The notes: generated by a model from the sequence alone, not told the origin. A stretch of 64,000 nucleotides of DNA from Mucilaginibacter sp. SJ (GCF_028993635.1 NZ_CP118631.1:3472001-3536000); one strand, 5' to 3'; shown: positions 1 to 9,248, counted from the first letter of the stretch. Program-made: numbers and translations.

Positions 1-232
1 GCGAGGGCTTGTCAGTCTGAGTGTTTAAATCCAGCGGCCTCTGAAGGGGAAATGACAAAAGAGGGCCTGTCAGTCTGAGCCTGTCGAAGACTCGTGCGGA
101 GAGGCCTGCCCGCCATACTTCGACGAGCTCAGTATGACACCCGTTTGAAGTTGTCATGGGTAGCCTGTCGGAGACTCGCGCGCAGAGGCCCGCCCACCAT
201 GCTTCGACATGCTCAGCATGACAGCCAGTAAT
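1..232. repeat. REP-like intergenic repeat, copy A (two units)
   Basis: Two imperfect inverted-repeat units lie head to tail at about 69-140 and 163-232. Each begins with a TGTCAGTCTGAGCCTGTCGA-like arm, has a GC-rich middle (GCGCGCAGAGGCC), and ends with an arm reading CTTCGACxxGCTCAGxATGAC, which is close to the reverse complement of the first. A partial unit (GTCAGTCTGAGTGTTTAAA) opens the block at about 10-29. The same block recurs at about 45905-46035 and, reversed, at about 51270-51425. There is no coding potential. It resembles REP/BIME-type elements. A function as terminator or transcript stabiliser is inference. Confidence 0.8.
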
Positions 233-257
233 TAGTTAACCAACCATCAACCTAAAA

Positions 258-1025
258 ATGATAACTGATAAATTTAACGGACAGGTAGCTGTAGTAACCG
301 GTGCCGGGCAAGGGATAGGTTTTGAAATAGCTAAACAGCTAAGCCTTGCCGGTGCGGCTGTATTATTGAATGATTTGAGTGAGGAACTGGCTGTTCAGGC
401 ATCCGATACCATTAACGGGCTCGGCGGTAATTGTTACCAGATAGCCGGTGATGCTTCGGACATTGATTTTATACAGCAAATGGTTGATGAAGCGGTACAG
501 CGTTATGGCAAACTTACCATTGCCGTTGCCAATGCCGGGATCACTTTGTTTGGCGATTTTTTGAATTACCCCGCCCAATCACTGCAAAGTGTAATGAATG
601 TTAATTTGCAGGGCAGTTTCTTTTTAGCGCAAAGGGCAGCCAGGCAAATTGTTAAACAAAAAAGCGGGGGCAGTATCCTGTTCATGTCCTCGGTTACGGG
701 GCACCAAGCCCATCAGGACCTTGCCGCTTACGGTATGACTAAAGCAGCCCTCGAAATGCTGGCCAAAAGCCTGGTGGTTGAACTATCACAACATCAAATT
801 ACCGTGAATACCGTGGCCCCCGGTGCCACCCTTACCGAGCGCACTATGGAAGATGCCGGGTATCAAAAAACCTGGGCCCGCATCACCCCCATGGGGCGTG
901 CCGCAACTGTTGAAGATGTGGCAAACGCGGTGTTGTTTTTGGTTTCGCCAGATGCAAGGCACATTACCGGGCAAAATTTGGTAGTTGATGGCGGATGGAC
1001 GGCGGTTAGTACTTCTCCCTTTTAG
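258..1025 (+). CDS. SDR family NAD(P)-dependent oxidoreductase
   Basis: A 255-residue classical short-chain dehydrogenase/reductase, the usual length for the family. The Rossmann cofactor motif TGAGQGIG lies at residues 14-21, an NAG motif at about 92-94, and the catalytic set is a serine at 144/145, Tyr158 and Lys162 (YGMTK). The C-terminus keeps the ITGQNLVVDGG signature of the FabG-like/sugar dehydrogenase group. It is a soluble cytoplasmic enzyme that should oxidise or reduce a carbonyl/alcohol pair with NAD(P). The substrate cannot be read from the sequence and the neighbours give no pathway. The ATG at 258 follows a REP-like block, so the gene probably has its own short promoter region between 233 and 257. 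Confidence 0.9.
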   Translation: MITDKFNGQVAVVTGAGQGIGFEIAKQLSLAGAAVLLNDLSEELAVQASDTINGLGGNCYQIAGDASDIDFIQQMVDEAVQRYGKLTIAVANAGITLFGDFLNYPAQSLQSVMNVNLQGSFFLAQRAARQIVKQKSGGSILFMSSVTGHQAHQDLAAYGMTKAALEMLAKSLVVELSQHQITVNTVAPGATLTERTMEDAGYQKTWARITPMGRAATVEDVANAVLFLVSPDARHITGQNLVVDGGWTAVSTSPF

Positions 1026-1048
1026 TGAATGGTTGATTAGGTGAGTGG
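1026..1048. repeat. Period-8 TGA-N5 repeat fragment
   Basis: The sequence reads TGA ATGGT TGA TTAGG TGA GTGGT, an 8-bp period, directly after the stop codon of the SDR gene. The same words make up the inverted repeat at 35664-35780, and the same TGA-N5 pattern recurs at 15761-15877 and 16893-17014. Here only one arm is visible. It overlaps the GTG proposed as the start of the next gene. Confidence 0.6.
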
Positions 1049-1589
1049 TTTCATCTCTGTTAACAAAGCATTAACTGTTCCGGCCAGATTAATAAAATAT
1101 CCAACCAAAAGGATTTTCGGATTAAATTTGTTGGCAAAAACCTATCACACTAAGAAATTAGATCATTTAGACGCAGCGAAAATAAAATTCACAATCCGGC
1201 AGGGAACAAACCTTGATCCCCAAAACCTGAAGGAAACTATTGTTGAGGTATTAACTAACTCAGGTTATAAAGTTATTAGGGTTACCGATTCAATGATCAA
1301 GTTTGATGATACCGGGGATAATAGATGGAGTCTCAGAGGAGAAAAAGGATTTAAAATGATGCAAGAAGGCCAGTTTGAAATTTTGACATCAGAAAAAGGG
1401 GCAACAATTCAACTGACTTATTACTTTGATGTATTTTTTGAAATTATATTGTTATCCATCTGCTTGTTAGGCGCCATTTTTGGAGCACCACCTGCACTCT
1501 TTATAGGCTCTGCTCTCTTGATTCAATTCCTGTTAAAAATTAGTATGATAAAAGGTGTTGCTAACAGTATGCTTTTAGATATCCTTTAA
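1041..1589 (+). CDS. Hypothetical membrane-anchored protein
   Basis: I do not recognise this family. The reading frame runs 182 codons from a GTG at 1041. Residues about 45-125 look like a soluble alpha/beta domain, charged and not repetitive. Residues about 126-170 form two closely spaced hydrophobic segments (FFEIILLSICLLGAIFGAP and a following stretch), so the protein is probably a C-terminally anchored inner-membrane protein. The GTG lies inside a period-8 intergenic repeat, so the first residues may be repeat-derived, and the true start may be a TTG or other codon further in. No ATG occurs in frame until the middle of the domain. It stands alone, convergent with the epimerase gene across a perfect palindrome. 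Confidence 0.5.
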   Translation: MSGFISVNKALTVPARLIKYPTKRIFGLNLLAKTYHTKKLDHLDAAKIKFTIRQGTNLDPQNLKETIVEVLTNSGYKVIRVTDSMIKFDDTGDNRWSLRGEKGFKMMQEGQFEILTSEKGATIQLTYYFDVFFEIILLSICLLGAIFGAPPALFIGSALLIQFLLKISMIKGVANSMLLDIL

Positions 1590-1608
1590 TTAATATTGTA
1601 GCAAGAAC

Positions 1609-1641
1609 AGACTTGCGAAGTTTTGAAAACTTCGCAAGTCT
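1609..1641. terminator. Bidirectional palindromic terminator, copy 1
   Basis: AGACTTGCGAAGTTTT, a single G, then the exact reverse complement: 16-bp perfect arms with T and A runs at the centre. It lies between convergent genes ending at 1589 (+) and 1644 (-). Near-identical copies occur at 45860-45892 and 60031-60063, also between convergent genes. Confidence 0.75.
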
Positions 1642-1643
1642 TA

Positions 1644-2495
1644 TCACAGTTCGAGGTTATTCAGCAGATAATCAAACGTAAACTTTGGTTCATAACCAAA
1701 ATATCGTTTAGCCTTATCGGTTACGTAAACCCTGTCGATACTTTTCGGAAATGTCCAGCCTTTTGATTGATAAATACTTTCTGCCTGCGGATAATGCTTT
1801 TTTATTACGTCGAGAGGATTATGTTTTAATTGTATAAGCTCATCCTTTTTAAAAGGAGAACTACTGATAATGTTAAAAATCTCGAATTCCGGGAAAGTTT
1901 GATCGAGGGCCAAACGTAATCCTTCGGCACCGTCACGTTCATCAAGGCCGCGATACAGGCGATGATTTAGTTTGAGGTTATCTGTTTCGGGCAGAAACCG
2001 GCCAACTCTGTAAACCGATGCCTGTAAACCTTCGCGGTAAAAAAAATCTTTACAAAGCTGTTCGGCCGTTTGCTTGGTGATATCGTAAATATCACGTGGT
2101 TTAATGGGCAGTTCTTCATCAACCCAAACAGCCTTTTCTTTATCTACCATTGCATCGCCATAAATAGATGTGGTGCTGGTATATAATAATTTAGATATGC
2201 CATTTGTAACGCAGGCATTGAGCAAATTGAGCGTACCATAAATATTTACGTCGATGAAAGCTTCGCGCGGATAGTTCAATTCATAATGCTTACCGTGGAT
2301 AGCGGCAGTATGAATAATTGCATCGATATTTTGGGTAATAGCTAAAACAGCATCTTTATTTAAAATATCGATCAATGCATCAGTAGTTTCAGCCGGGATC
2401 AGATCTGTGCCGGTAACATCATGCCCATGAGTGCGCAAATGTTGAACCGTAACCGCCCCTAACCTGCCCGATGAACCAGTAACTAAAACCCGCAT
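1644..2495 (-). CDS. NAD-dependent epimerase/dehydratase family protein
   Basis: A 283-residue extended-SDR protein. The N-terminal Rossmann motif TGSSGRLG lies at residues 6-13, a Ser/Thr-rich strand (LLYTSTTSIYG) at about 103-113, and the active-site pair is Tyr137 and Lys141 (YDITK). This fold performs epimerisation, dehydration or reduction on nucleotide sugars or related compounds. The member is slightly short and the C-terminal substrate domain is not diagnostic, so the substrate is open. Its start lies 3 bp downstream of the acetyltransferase stop, so the two probably form one transcription unit (acetyltransferase first). Confidence 0.85.
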   Translation of the reverse strand: MRVLVTGSSGRLGAVTVQHLRTHGHDVTGTDLIPAETTDALIDILNKDAVLAITQNIDAIIHTAAIHGKHYELNYPREAFIDVNIYGTLNLLNACVTNGISKLLYTSTTSIYGDAMVDKEKAVWVDEELPIKPRDIYDITKQTAEQLCKDFFYREGLQASVYRVGRFLPETDNLKLNHRLYRGLDERDGAEGLRLALDQTFPEFEIFNIISSSPFKKDELIQLKHNPLDVIKKHYPQAESIYQSKGWTFPKSIDRVYVTDKAKRYFGYEPKFTFDYLLNNLEL

Positions 2496-2498
2496 AAG

Positions 2499-2798
2499 TT
2501 AATGACCGGGCGCAATAGCCAATATCCGGGACCACTCGGGGTGGCGTTTCAGGTACGAAGCCACGTAAACACAAAGCGGCACCAGTTTCAGGTTATTCTG
2601 TTCGATATAGTTGAATGTTTTTTCAACAATGGCCGATGCCACGCCTTTGCCTTCCAGCTCAACCGGCACTTCGGTATGGATGAGGTAAATTTTATCGTCC
2701 TTTTTTTTGTAGTCGATAAAAGCACGGTAGCCTTCAACGGTCAATTCAAAATTGTGGATGCCCTCATTATTTACCAGGGGGATTTCTTCGTATTTCAT
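2499..2798 (-). CDS. GNAT family N-acetyltransferase (YjdJ-like, COG2388 type)
   Basis: A 99-residue single-domain protein. The motif EGKGVASAIVEKTF at about residues 50-63 is the acetyl-CoA pyrophosphate-binding loop of GNAT enzymes, and the following VPLCVYVASYLKRHPEW is typical of the small COG2388 group. These proteins are shorter than canonical GNATs because they lack the first strands and helices. The acceptor is unknown. It is the first gene of a probable two-gene unit with the epimerase gene, with 3 bp between stop and start. Confidence 0.8.
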   Translation of the reverse strand: MKYEEIPLVNNEGIHNFELTVEGYRAFIDYKKKDDKIYLIHTEVPVELEGKGVASAIVEKTFNYIEQNNLKLVPLCVYVASYLKRHPEWSRILAIAPGH

Positions 2799-2856
2799 AG
2801 TAATGTATATTACGGGGTAAACAAATGTATAAAATGTTCGCCCCGTTTAACAGAAA

Positions 2857-4344
2857 TTACTTCTTAATTCCCCAAACCGATAACGATCCCGCTTTAACTT
2901 TAAACTCGGCCCAGCCATCGGCAGAGATCACTACCTCTTCGCCATCGTGCTTATCCAGGTAATCAACAAACACTTTGCCTGCATGCCCTGCTCCAATCTC
3001 CATCTCCTTACAACCATCCTCACTGTTTGAAATTACCACAGCGCAACCTGAATTTTCATGATTTGTATCACCTTCACGGGTCCAGCCTATACAATTTGGG
3101 TGGTCAAAATAATCTCGCTGGATTCCATAAGCCATATTTTTCCTTACATAAAGCATAGTTTCCAGTTCTTCAACAACAGGCAGTTCTATTTCATGATCTT
3201 CGCCGTCGCCGCCCTTGTCTGTATATTTTGCGCCGTACATATCGGCATAAAAAACGCATGGGTAACCGGCTTCACGCAACAGGATCAAAGCATAACCAAG
3301 CGGCTTAAACCATTGTTCAATTGGCTGCTCCAGCGATTGAAGCGGTTGGGTATCATGGTTTTCGACAAAAGAAACGGCAAGTTCGGGCCTTACCCCAACA
3401 AGTGTGTTGTTAAAAATAGTGGTAAGATCATAATCTTTTCCACCTCTTGAAGCATGATGAAAATTATCGTGCAACGGGGTATCAAAAAGCGACATCCGCC
3501 CCTCTGTGGCATCGATGTATTTCAATAGTTTAGGCAACTCATAGGACCAATACTCGCCAACGGTAAAAAATTCGTGCTTAAACTCATTGCGCATATAATC
3601 AAGCCATTCGTTGTAAAAGCCATGATCCATATGTTTAATGGCATCAAGCCTGAAGCCATTAAATTTTGCGGTTTTAAAATACCATTTGCCCCACTTTTTC
3701 AGTTCCTCCCGTACGCTTGGGTTACGGGTGTCGATGTCTGAAAGCATGAGGTAATCAAAATTGCCGTTTTCGTCGTCAAGTACATCTTCCCAGCCTTCGC
3801 CATATTGGTTCTGGATGCTGAATATGGCCGTTTCCTTTTTATAGGCATCATAATCAATACCCGAAAAGCACTGCCAGTCCCATATAAATTTGGAATATTT
3901 TCCCTTGCGGCCCGGGAAAGTGAATTTGGTATATGCACCTATTTCGTAAACCTCGCTAATAAACTCGTTCCGGTTGGCGGGGTCAACCTTGCGGGCGTTC
4001 ACCTTTTCAATTTCATCAGCACCGCCCATATGGTTAAGTACCACATCAACATAAACCTTTAATTGGGCTTTTTGCGCCGCAGCTATGGCATCGAGATATT
4101 CTTGTTTGGTGCCGTATTTTGTTGCGATTGTACCTTTCTGGTCAAACTCGCCAAGATCATAAATATCGTAAACATCGTACCCGGCCGAGAGCCCTCCGCT
4201 TGCCGCTTTATAAGCCGGCGGAAGCCATACCGAATCGATCCCTTTTTTCTTCAGATTTTCTGCATCATTTTTTAACTGATTCCACAATCTGCCTCCGGCG
4301 GGGTAATACCATTCAAAAAACTGCAGCATTGTAAAATTTTCCAT
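2857..4344 (-). CDS. Cytoplasmic alpha-amylase, glycoside hydrolase family 13 (GH13_5-like)
   Basis: A 495-residue alpha-amylase with the full (beta/alpha)8 layout of the liquefying-amylase type. Conserved region I is VVLNHMGGAD near residue 102. The nucleophile is Asp234 (FRLDAIKH), the acid/base Glu264 (VGEYW) and the third carboxylate Asp331 (VENHDTQ). A beta-rich C-domain follows. There is no signal peptide: the protein starts MENFTMLQFFEWYYPAGG, as intracellular members do. It should hydrolyse internal alpha-1,4-glucosidic bonds of cytoplasmic glycogen or imported maltodextrins. No sus-type transporter is adjacent. The 247 bp upstream (4345-4591) hold no gene. A TATATTTA sequence about 40-50 bp before the ATG could be its -7 element. 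Confidence 0.93.
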   Translation of the reverse strand: MENFTMLQFFEWYYPAGGRLWNQLKNDAENLKKKGIDSVWLPPAYKAASGGLSAGYDVYDIYDLGEFDQKGTIATKYGTKQEYLDAIAAAQKAQLKVYVDVVLNHMGGADEIEKVNARKVDPANRNEFISEVYEIGAYTKFTFPGRKGKYSKFIWDWQCFSGIDYDAYKKETAIFSIQNQYGEGWEDVLDDENGNFDYLMLSDIDTRNPSVREELKKWGKWYFKTAKFNGFRLDAIKHMDHGFYNEWLDYMRNEFKHEFFTVGEYWSYELPKLLKYIDATEGRMSLFDTPLHDNFHHASRGGKDYDLTTIFNNTLVGVRPELAVSFVENHDTQPLQSLEQPIEQWFKPLGYALILLREAGYPCVFYADMYGAKYTDKGGDGEDHEIELPVVEELETMLYVRKNMAYGIQRDYFDHPNCIGWTREGDTNHENSGCAVVISNSEDGCKEMEIGAGHAGKVFVDYLDKHDGEEVVISADGWAEFKVKAGSLSVWGIKK

Positions 4345-4591
4345 GCTTTTAATTAAGTAAGCTAATTATAAATGACTACTTAACTAAATATAAACAGAAA
4401 GGTTTTATCCCGGCTTAACCTCGATGTTAAATCATTATGAACCTGTTTACCGGCATGAACCTGGCGGATGTTTTGTATGGCACTATCCGGGCAATGGTTT
4501 ATTACAGTCGTTTTCGTCAATAAGCACGCCGATACGGTCACTGTAATACCCCGGTTTTAACACATTTAGAGCTATTTCCGGATTAGAAATC

Positions 4592-5425
4592 TTATTTAAG
4601 GATCAATATCGGGTGCCTGGCATTTAAAGACAAAGCTTCGGTTATGCTGCTGTGGGTTAAATTATAAAAAAAGCTGTGTTTGCCCGGCAGGGCAATGATC
4701 AATTGTACTTGCTGTTCTGTAGCAAAATTGAGTATGCCCCGTACAATATTTTTATCCTCCGAATAGTGAAGCTTACATTCATAACAATTAACCAGTTGTT
4801 TTACCGATGCTTCAAATTCGGCCTCCCTGCCAATATGTTTTTTCTTCGGGTCGACATAAAGAAGCATCAGCTTTGGGTTAAGCCAGCTGTGTGACGTGTT
4901 AAGGCCTTTTAAAACGCCGAGCCGGGCTACGGCTTCCAAGTCACAGGGTACCAGTGCCTGCTCTATTTTCTGATAGTTACAATCAGGCGGAATAACCAAC
5001 ACTTTTACCGGGCTGCTTTTTGCAATTTCGATAATCTGTTCGCCAATCATACTTAACTCGTGCCCCATATCGCCGCCAACTATCATCAGGTCGGGGTGCT
5101 GATCTTCAACTACATTGTGTATAGCCCTAACGATAGGCTCAGTGCTAACTACCGTTTCTATCTCAATATTTTCGTGACAGCGGTTTTTCAGCTTTTTCAT
5201 CAGCTCCTTAAGCTGAACTTCTATTTTTTGCCGCTCATTTTCAATATCATCAGCGCTTATCAGTAAAAAATCGGGCGAAGGAAGGATCTGTTCATATACC
5301 GATGTATAGTAACTTTTAAGCAGGATAATTTTCTTTACCGGCATATCACAACCCATGTCGGCTGCATATTTTATGGCGTTGGCATTGGTGTCGGAAAAAT
5401 CTACGGGTATTAATATAGTTTTCAT
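4592..5425 (-). CDS. Universal stress protein, tandem UspA domains
   Basis: About 277 residues from the ATG at 5425; a TTG lies 9 bp further upstream. The first Usp domain begins with MKTILIPVDFSDTNANA and ends near residue 150 with a VKVLVIPPD strand. The second domain (about 155-277) is more diverged. The first domain has the VGGDMGHE loop in the position of the ATP-binding GxxGH region, without a clean GxxGxxxxxxxxGS motif. Tandem Usp proteins of this type are common in Bacteroidota and are linked to stress and stationary phase. The direct biochemical role is unknown. The gene is probably monocistronic. Confidence 0.88.
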   Translation of the reverse strand: MKTILIPVDFSDTNANAIKYAADMGCDMPVKKIILLKSYYTSVYEQILPSPDFLLISADDIENERQKIEVQLKELMKKLKNRCHENIEIETVVSTEPIVRAIHNVVEDQHPDLMIVGGDMGHELSMIGEQIIEIAKSSPVKVLVIPPDCNYQKIEQALVPCDLEAVARLGVLKGLNTSHSWLNPKLMLLYVDPKKKHIGREAEFEASVKQLVNCYECKLHYSEDKNIVRGILNFATEQQVQLIIALPGKHSFFYNLTHSSITEALSLNARHPILILK

Positions 5426-5511
5426 AACAAACAATTTAGGTACGTACGAGACCCGTGCGCTTAACGCTAAATTTACGATTTGTTTAACTATTTAATACAA
5501 CTATTTTATAG

Positions 5512-6471
5512 CTAAAACGCTAATAAAACCTTCCCCCCTTTATCATAAGCGAAGGCATCTTTAAATTGTTCGGTAGGGAAAACTGCTGATGCCGCAAGCT
5601 GAAATTCGGTCCTGCCAATGGAATGTACCAAATGACTGATCATCTGTGTTTTTTCTTCGAGCGAAAGCCCTGCCACGTATCCCCTCACACCAAAACCTTT
5701 AATAACCAGGTTTTTAAAAACGACTTCGGCGTTGAGGTAGGCAGCCGGCCGTGGATTAAGCAAGCCATAAACAATCAGATGCCCTCCGGGTGATAACGAG
5801 GATATTATTTCAGTAGCCAGCTCCCCACCTACCGCGTCAAGCGCTGCTTTGATGCCTTTGCCTTTGGTAATTTTATCAATAACCTGTTTAAGTTTACCGG
5901 ATTCAGGAACTATTACTTCCTCGGCTTTTAAAGCTAATAACTCTTGCTTTTGCGCCTCATCGCGTACTGTGGCTATAACACAAATACCTTTTTCGGCGGC
6001 AAGTTGTATTACTATACGCGATACTGTGGAATGGCCCGCGGTAAGCAGCAGCCAGTCGCCGCTTTTTACTTGTGCTTCTTGTATTAAACCATATGCGGTG
6101 TACGAATTGAGTAATAATTGCGCGGCTTTTGCTAACGGGAAGGTATCGGGCAATAATACTACGTCCTGCTCATCGACTACCACATATTGTGCCCACGCCC
6201 CAATTTTGCTAAAAGCTACCAGGCTTCCTTTGGGAATAAGACTGTCATGCCCGGCTTCTTCAACATAGCCGGCTCCTTCCAGTCCTGCTATTTGGGGCAG
6301 CACCGGCTGATAGCGGTATTTTCCGGCAATAAAAAGCAGGTCGGCCGGGTGTACAGGGCAGGCCTTCACCCTGATGAGCAACTGGCCGGAAGCCGGCTTA
6401 GGGTAGGCTAAATGTTTCAGTTGTATCACATCAGCGGCATTGCCTGCTTGCTCAAAAACCAATGCTTTCAT
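5512..6471 (-). CDS. Zinc-independent quinone oxidoreductase / MDR family dehydrogenase
   Basis: About 319 residues from the ATG at 6471. The frame is open to 6573, but the extra 34 residues are unlike the family, and MKALVFEQAG is the normal N-terminus. An N-terminal GroES-like domain (HPADLLFIAGKYR, LEGAGYV) is followed by a Rossmann domain (LLLTAGHSTVSRIVIQLA, where the usual AGxGGVG is diverged). The catalytic zinc-binding Cys/His/Glu set is absent, as in NADPH:quinone reductases. It should reduce quinones or enones with NADPH in the cytoplasm. The exact substrate is not deducible. It is a solitary gene. Confidence 0.85.
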   Translation of the reverse strand: MKALVFEQAGNAADVIQLKHLAYPKPASGQLLIRVKACPVHPADLLFIAGKYRYQPVLPQIAGLEGAGYVEEAGHDSLIPKGSLVAFSKIGAWAQYVVVDEQDVVLLPDTFPLAKAAQLLLNSYTAYGLIQEAQVKSGDWLLLTAGHSTVSRIVIQLAAEKGICVIATVRDEAQKQELLALKAEEVIVPESGKLKQVIDKITKGKGIKAALDAVGGELATEIISSLSPGGHLIVYGLLNPRPAAYLNAEVVFKNLVIKGFGVRGYVAGLSLEEKTQMISHLVHSIGRTEFQLAASAVFPTEQFKDAFAYDKGGKVLLAF

Positions 6472-6669
6472 AGTTGAAATACAAATTTCGGCTATGAAAG
6501 TTTTAGCAGGGTGGTTTCCAATACAGGTGATTGGGAGGCAGAGCGGAGATAATAACAACCCTGCTCTACGCAATTTAACTGATGATATCTATTAAAAGTA
6601 TACCAGCCGGATATACTGCGGCTACGGTTTGGATGTGGCTCATCAGATTTTTATCTGCCAGTTGCTAAC

Positions 6670-6711
6670 AACAATAAAGGCTTTCACCTTATTGAGAAAG
6701 CCTTTATTGTT
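6670..6711 (-). terminator. Rho-independent-type terminator of the TonB receptor gene
   Basis: Perfect 16-bp inverted repeat: AACAATAAAGGCTTTC, a 10-base loop (6686-6695), and GAAAGCCTTTATTGTT. It starts 15 bp after the stop of the minus-strand receptor gene. The AT-rich outer stem gives U-rich flanks on both strands. Confidence 0.8.
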
Positions 6712-6726
6712 ATTGTTTATGCCCTT

Positions 6727-9165
6727 TTAAAACTTAATGCTCATGCTTAATGTACCACGAGTTGGATTTTGCGGCGCCAGACGGAACGACCAATATTTTT
6801 CGTTGGTCAGGTTATCCAGCTTAAAGCCTATGCGGTATTTAGGCTGATCATAAAACACAGTAGCATCAACCGTGGTATATGAGGGTATAGTGAATTTAAA
6901 CGTAGCGGTATTGGTTTGGTATGAATCGCTTCCGTAGTTGCCACCCACGCCAAGACCTAAACCCTGAACTTTACCGTGGGTAATGCGATAGCTCATCCAT
7001 AGGTTGGCCAACCTTGCCGGACCTGAGTTGGCAGGACGTAAACCCTGCAAGCCCGTACCCGGAGCAGCATTAGTTATTTTGCTATTGTTGTAAGCAAAGC
7101 CAGCTACAATGTTGAAACCGTTAAAAGGATTAGCAATCAATTCAGCCTCGATACCTTTGCTAAGTTGAGTACCCGCCTGAGTTGAAAAGCCGGGATGGGC
7201 AGGATCATCCATAGTAGTGTTGGTTACCGAAATATCGTAGTAACTGATAGTCGAGCTGATCTTGTGATCCCAGGCATCAACCTTTACACCGGCTTCCCAC
7301 TGGTTGGCATATTGCGGTTTAAAGGGTGTGTTATCAAAACTGGTGGCGCTTACATTATTAAAACCATTCATATAATTACCAAATAATGATACCTGGTCTT
7401 TAAGTATCTGGTAAACCAAACCAAATTTGGGCGACCATGCCGTTTGGCTGAAATTGCCGGTGGTTTTGCCATCGGCGGGTGTGTAAGCGCCTTTGTTAAC
7501 AAACCTGTCGATACGGATGCTGGCCATGGCGTTCAGGCGTTCGGTAATATTAAACACATCTGATACATAGGCAGCGTAAGAGCTTTGGTTGTTTTGAACA
7601 TAATCGCCAGGCTTGGGAGCGGCAGCGGCCACAAGTGCCGAAACTTTATCTGCCGTAAAACTATTATAAGCTGCTCCCGGATCAAGGTAACTGATTGCCG
7701 GGGTGCTTACGGTAACATTGGTATTATTGCTTTTTTGATTATAATACTCTAAACCTGCAACAATGCGGTTACGGAACTGACCGATTTTAAAATCGCCTAT
7801 AAAGTTTTGCTGTACGTTGGTGATATAGTAAGGATAATCTTCCTGGGTAACCTGCCGTTTTATCTGCTTGGAACTATCAACAAGCGTAAATGCCGTAACC
7901 ATGCCCTTGGTAGTTGAAAAGGTTTTATTGAACATGGTTTGAGATTTCCAGTGATCCGAAATTTTGTAATTGATCAATGAATAAAGATCAATTTGCCTGC
8001 TCAGGTAATCAATGCTATTGTTACCGAAAGAACGTTTATAGTCGATGCCCAGATCTTTAACATTATAGGTCTTTCCTTTGATATCCGGGGCAAGCCTGTA
8101 GGCCGAAGTGGCGTTCGAGTTGCCTATTTCAGCGTCAACATCAACCGATAAACGATCATTAACGATGTAGGTTATGCTGGGAGCGACAAAAAAACCACGA
8201 TTAAAACCCGCGTCCTGGAAACTATGCTCATTGTGCAATGCCGCGTTCACGCGGAACAGCACCGTATTATCCTTATTTAAAGGCATGTTAACATCAGCTG
8301 TAAGGCGATTGAGATCGAAGCTCCCTGTTTGGTAAGCAATTTCGGTACGCGGCGTTTCATTAGGTTGTTTGGTAACACGGTTAAACAAACCACCGAATGA
8401 AGCCAGGCTGCTGTTGAACAGCGTACCTGTAGGGCCTTTTATAGCTTCTATCTTTTCAATATCGGCAGGGTCGATACTATTAAAATTATACCCCGCCACG
8501 CTGTTACGGATAAAGTTGCCGGTAACAAAACCTCTTGATAGCAAGGTGGTACGCCCGTTATTATATACTAATGGCACACCTGTACCCGGGATATTTTTAA
8601 AACCATCTGCATAGCTGGTCACGATCTGCTCTTTCATCAGCTCGCTGGTAACCACACTGTATACCTGCGGGTTTTCCAGGTTTTTTAGTGGCAAACGGGC
8701 AACATCTTCAGTTTCCTTTTTTAGGAATTTGTTGTGCCTGGCACTTTTAACATAAACCTCCTGCAGGTCTTTTGCTCCTTCGGTTAAAACAAAACTTACT
8801 GTGGTGGTTTCGCCTGCACTAACAGTAACCTCTTTGGTTTGAGTTTGCAGGCCGATAAAACTTGCAACAATGGTGTATATACCAGCCGGAACATTTTTAA
8901 TAGTAAAATGACCGCTTTGCCCGGCAGTAGCACCAAACTTAGTATTGGTTAAAACAATATTGACATACTCAGCAGCCTTACCATCGGCAGTTTTCACAGT
9001 ACCCTTTATAGTTCCTGTGCCGGTTTGCGCAGCTGCGTTATAGTTTAAAAACAGTATCGCCAGTATAAAGCTAAAAGCTATTTTGAATATTACTTTAAGA
9101 GTTGAAGAAACATTTGTTATGGCAGGCTTGCCGGAAGCAAGAATAGGGGTAAGTGTAAAATGCAT
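6727..9165 (-). CDS. TonB-dependent siderophore-type receptor
   Basis: An 812-residue outer-membrane receptor. A signal peptide (hydrophobic IAFSFILAILFL, cleavage after AAAQ near residue 47) leads into a carboxypeptidase-regulatory-like beta-sandwich (about 50-135; GTIKGTVKTADGKAAEYVNI). A plug domain follows (about 150-260; KAIKGPTG-type loop IEAIKGPTGTLF), then a 22-strand barrel ending in the terminal aromatic SMSIKF. The plug and barrel pattern match the ferrichrome/FecA-like siderophore receptor group, so Fe(III)-siderophore uptake is likely. The ligand is not readable. No SusD partner follows, which argues against a glycan receptor. It has a strong promoter, a GC-rich leader and its own terminator, hence a monocistronic, probably iron-controlled unit. 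Confidence 0.9.
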   Translation of the reverse strand: MHFTLTPILASGKPAITNVSSTLKVIFKIAFSFILAILFLNYNAAAQTGTGTIKGTVKTADGKAAEYVNIVLTNTKFGATAGQSGHFTIKNVPAGIYTIVASFIGLQTQTKEVTVSAGETTTVSFVLTEGAKDLQEVYVKSARHNKFLKKETEDVARLPLKNLENPQVYSVVTSELMKEQIVTSYADGFKNIPGTGVPLVYNNGRTTLLSRGFVTGNFIRNSVAGYNFNSIDPADIEKIEAIKGPTGTLFNSSLASFGGLFNRVTKQPNETPRTEIAYQTGSFDLNRLTADVNMPLNKDNTVLFRVNAALHNEHSFQDAGFNRGFFVAPSITYIVNDRLSVDVDAEIGNSNATSAYRLAPDIKGKTYNVKDLGIDYKRSFGNNSIDYLSRQIDLYSLINYKISDHWKSQTMFNKTFSTTKGMVTAFTLVDSSKQIKRQVTQEDYPYYITNVQQNFIGDFKIGQFRNRIVAGLEYYNQKSNNTNVTVSTPAISYLDPGAAYNSFTADKVSALVAAAAPKPGDYVQNNQSSYAAYVSDVFNITERLNAMASIRIDRFVNKGAYTPADGKTTGNFSQTAWSPKFGLVYQILKDQVSLFGNYMNGFNNVSATSFDNTPFKPQYANQWEAGVKVDAWDHKISSTISYYDISVTNTTMDDPAHPGFSTQAGTQLSKGIEAELIANPFNGFNIVAGFAYNNSKITNAAPGTGLQGLRPANSGPARLANLWMSYRITHGKVQGLGLGVGGNYGSDSYQTNTATFKFTIPSYTTVDATVFYDQPKYRIGFKLDNLTNEKYWSFRLAPQNPTRGTLSMSIKF

Positions 9166-9242
9166 GTTTTACTAAATAAATTAATTAAAGGATCAGCGTT
9201 AATCCGGGCCACGAAGTTTTGGCAACCGCGCTAAGCCCAGGC
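9166..9242 (-). other. Structured 5' leader of the TonB receptor gene (candidate regulatory RNA)
   Basis: About 77 nt separate the predicted transcription start from the ATG. On the minus strand, CUGGGC (9235-9240) can pair with GCCCGG (9204-9209), and GGAU (9202-9205) with AUCC (9190-9193). These two helices share two Gs, so they compete. UUAGCG (9229-9234) can also pair with CGCUGA (9193-9198). Competing helices in a GC-rich leader before an AU-rich start region look switch-like. It matches no riboswitch consensus I know. Confidence 0.3.
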
Positions 9243-9248
9243 CGGGCG

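Noticed and set aside
5512..6573. N-terminal extension of the quinone oxidoreductase
   Set aside because: The extra 34 residues before MKALVFEQAG have no counterpart in the family, and the ATG at 6471 fits.
9166..9242. SAM or cobalamin riboswitch in the TonB receptor leader
   Set aside because: The plus strand contains a GGCAACC-like stretch reminiscent of SAM-I, but it is on the wrong strand for the receptor gene and the other SAM-I core elements are missing. No cobalamin box is present.
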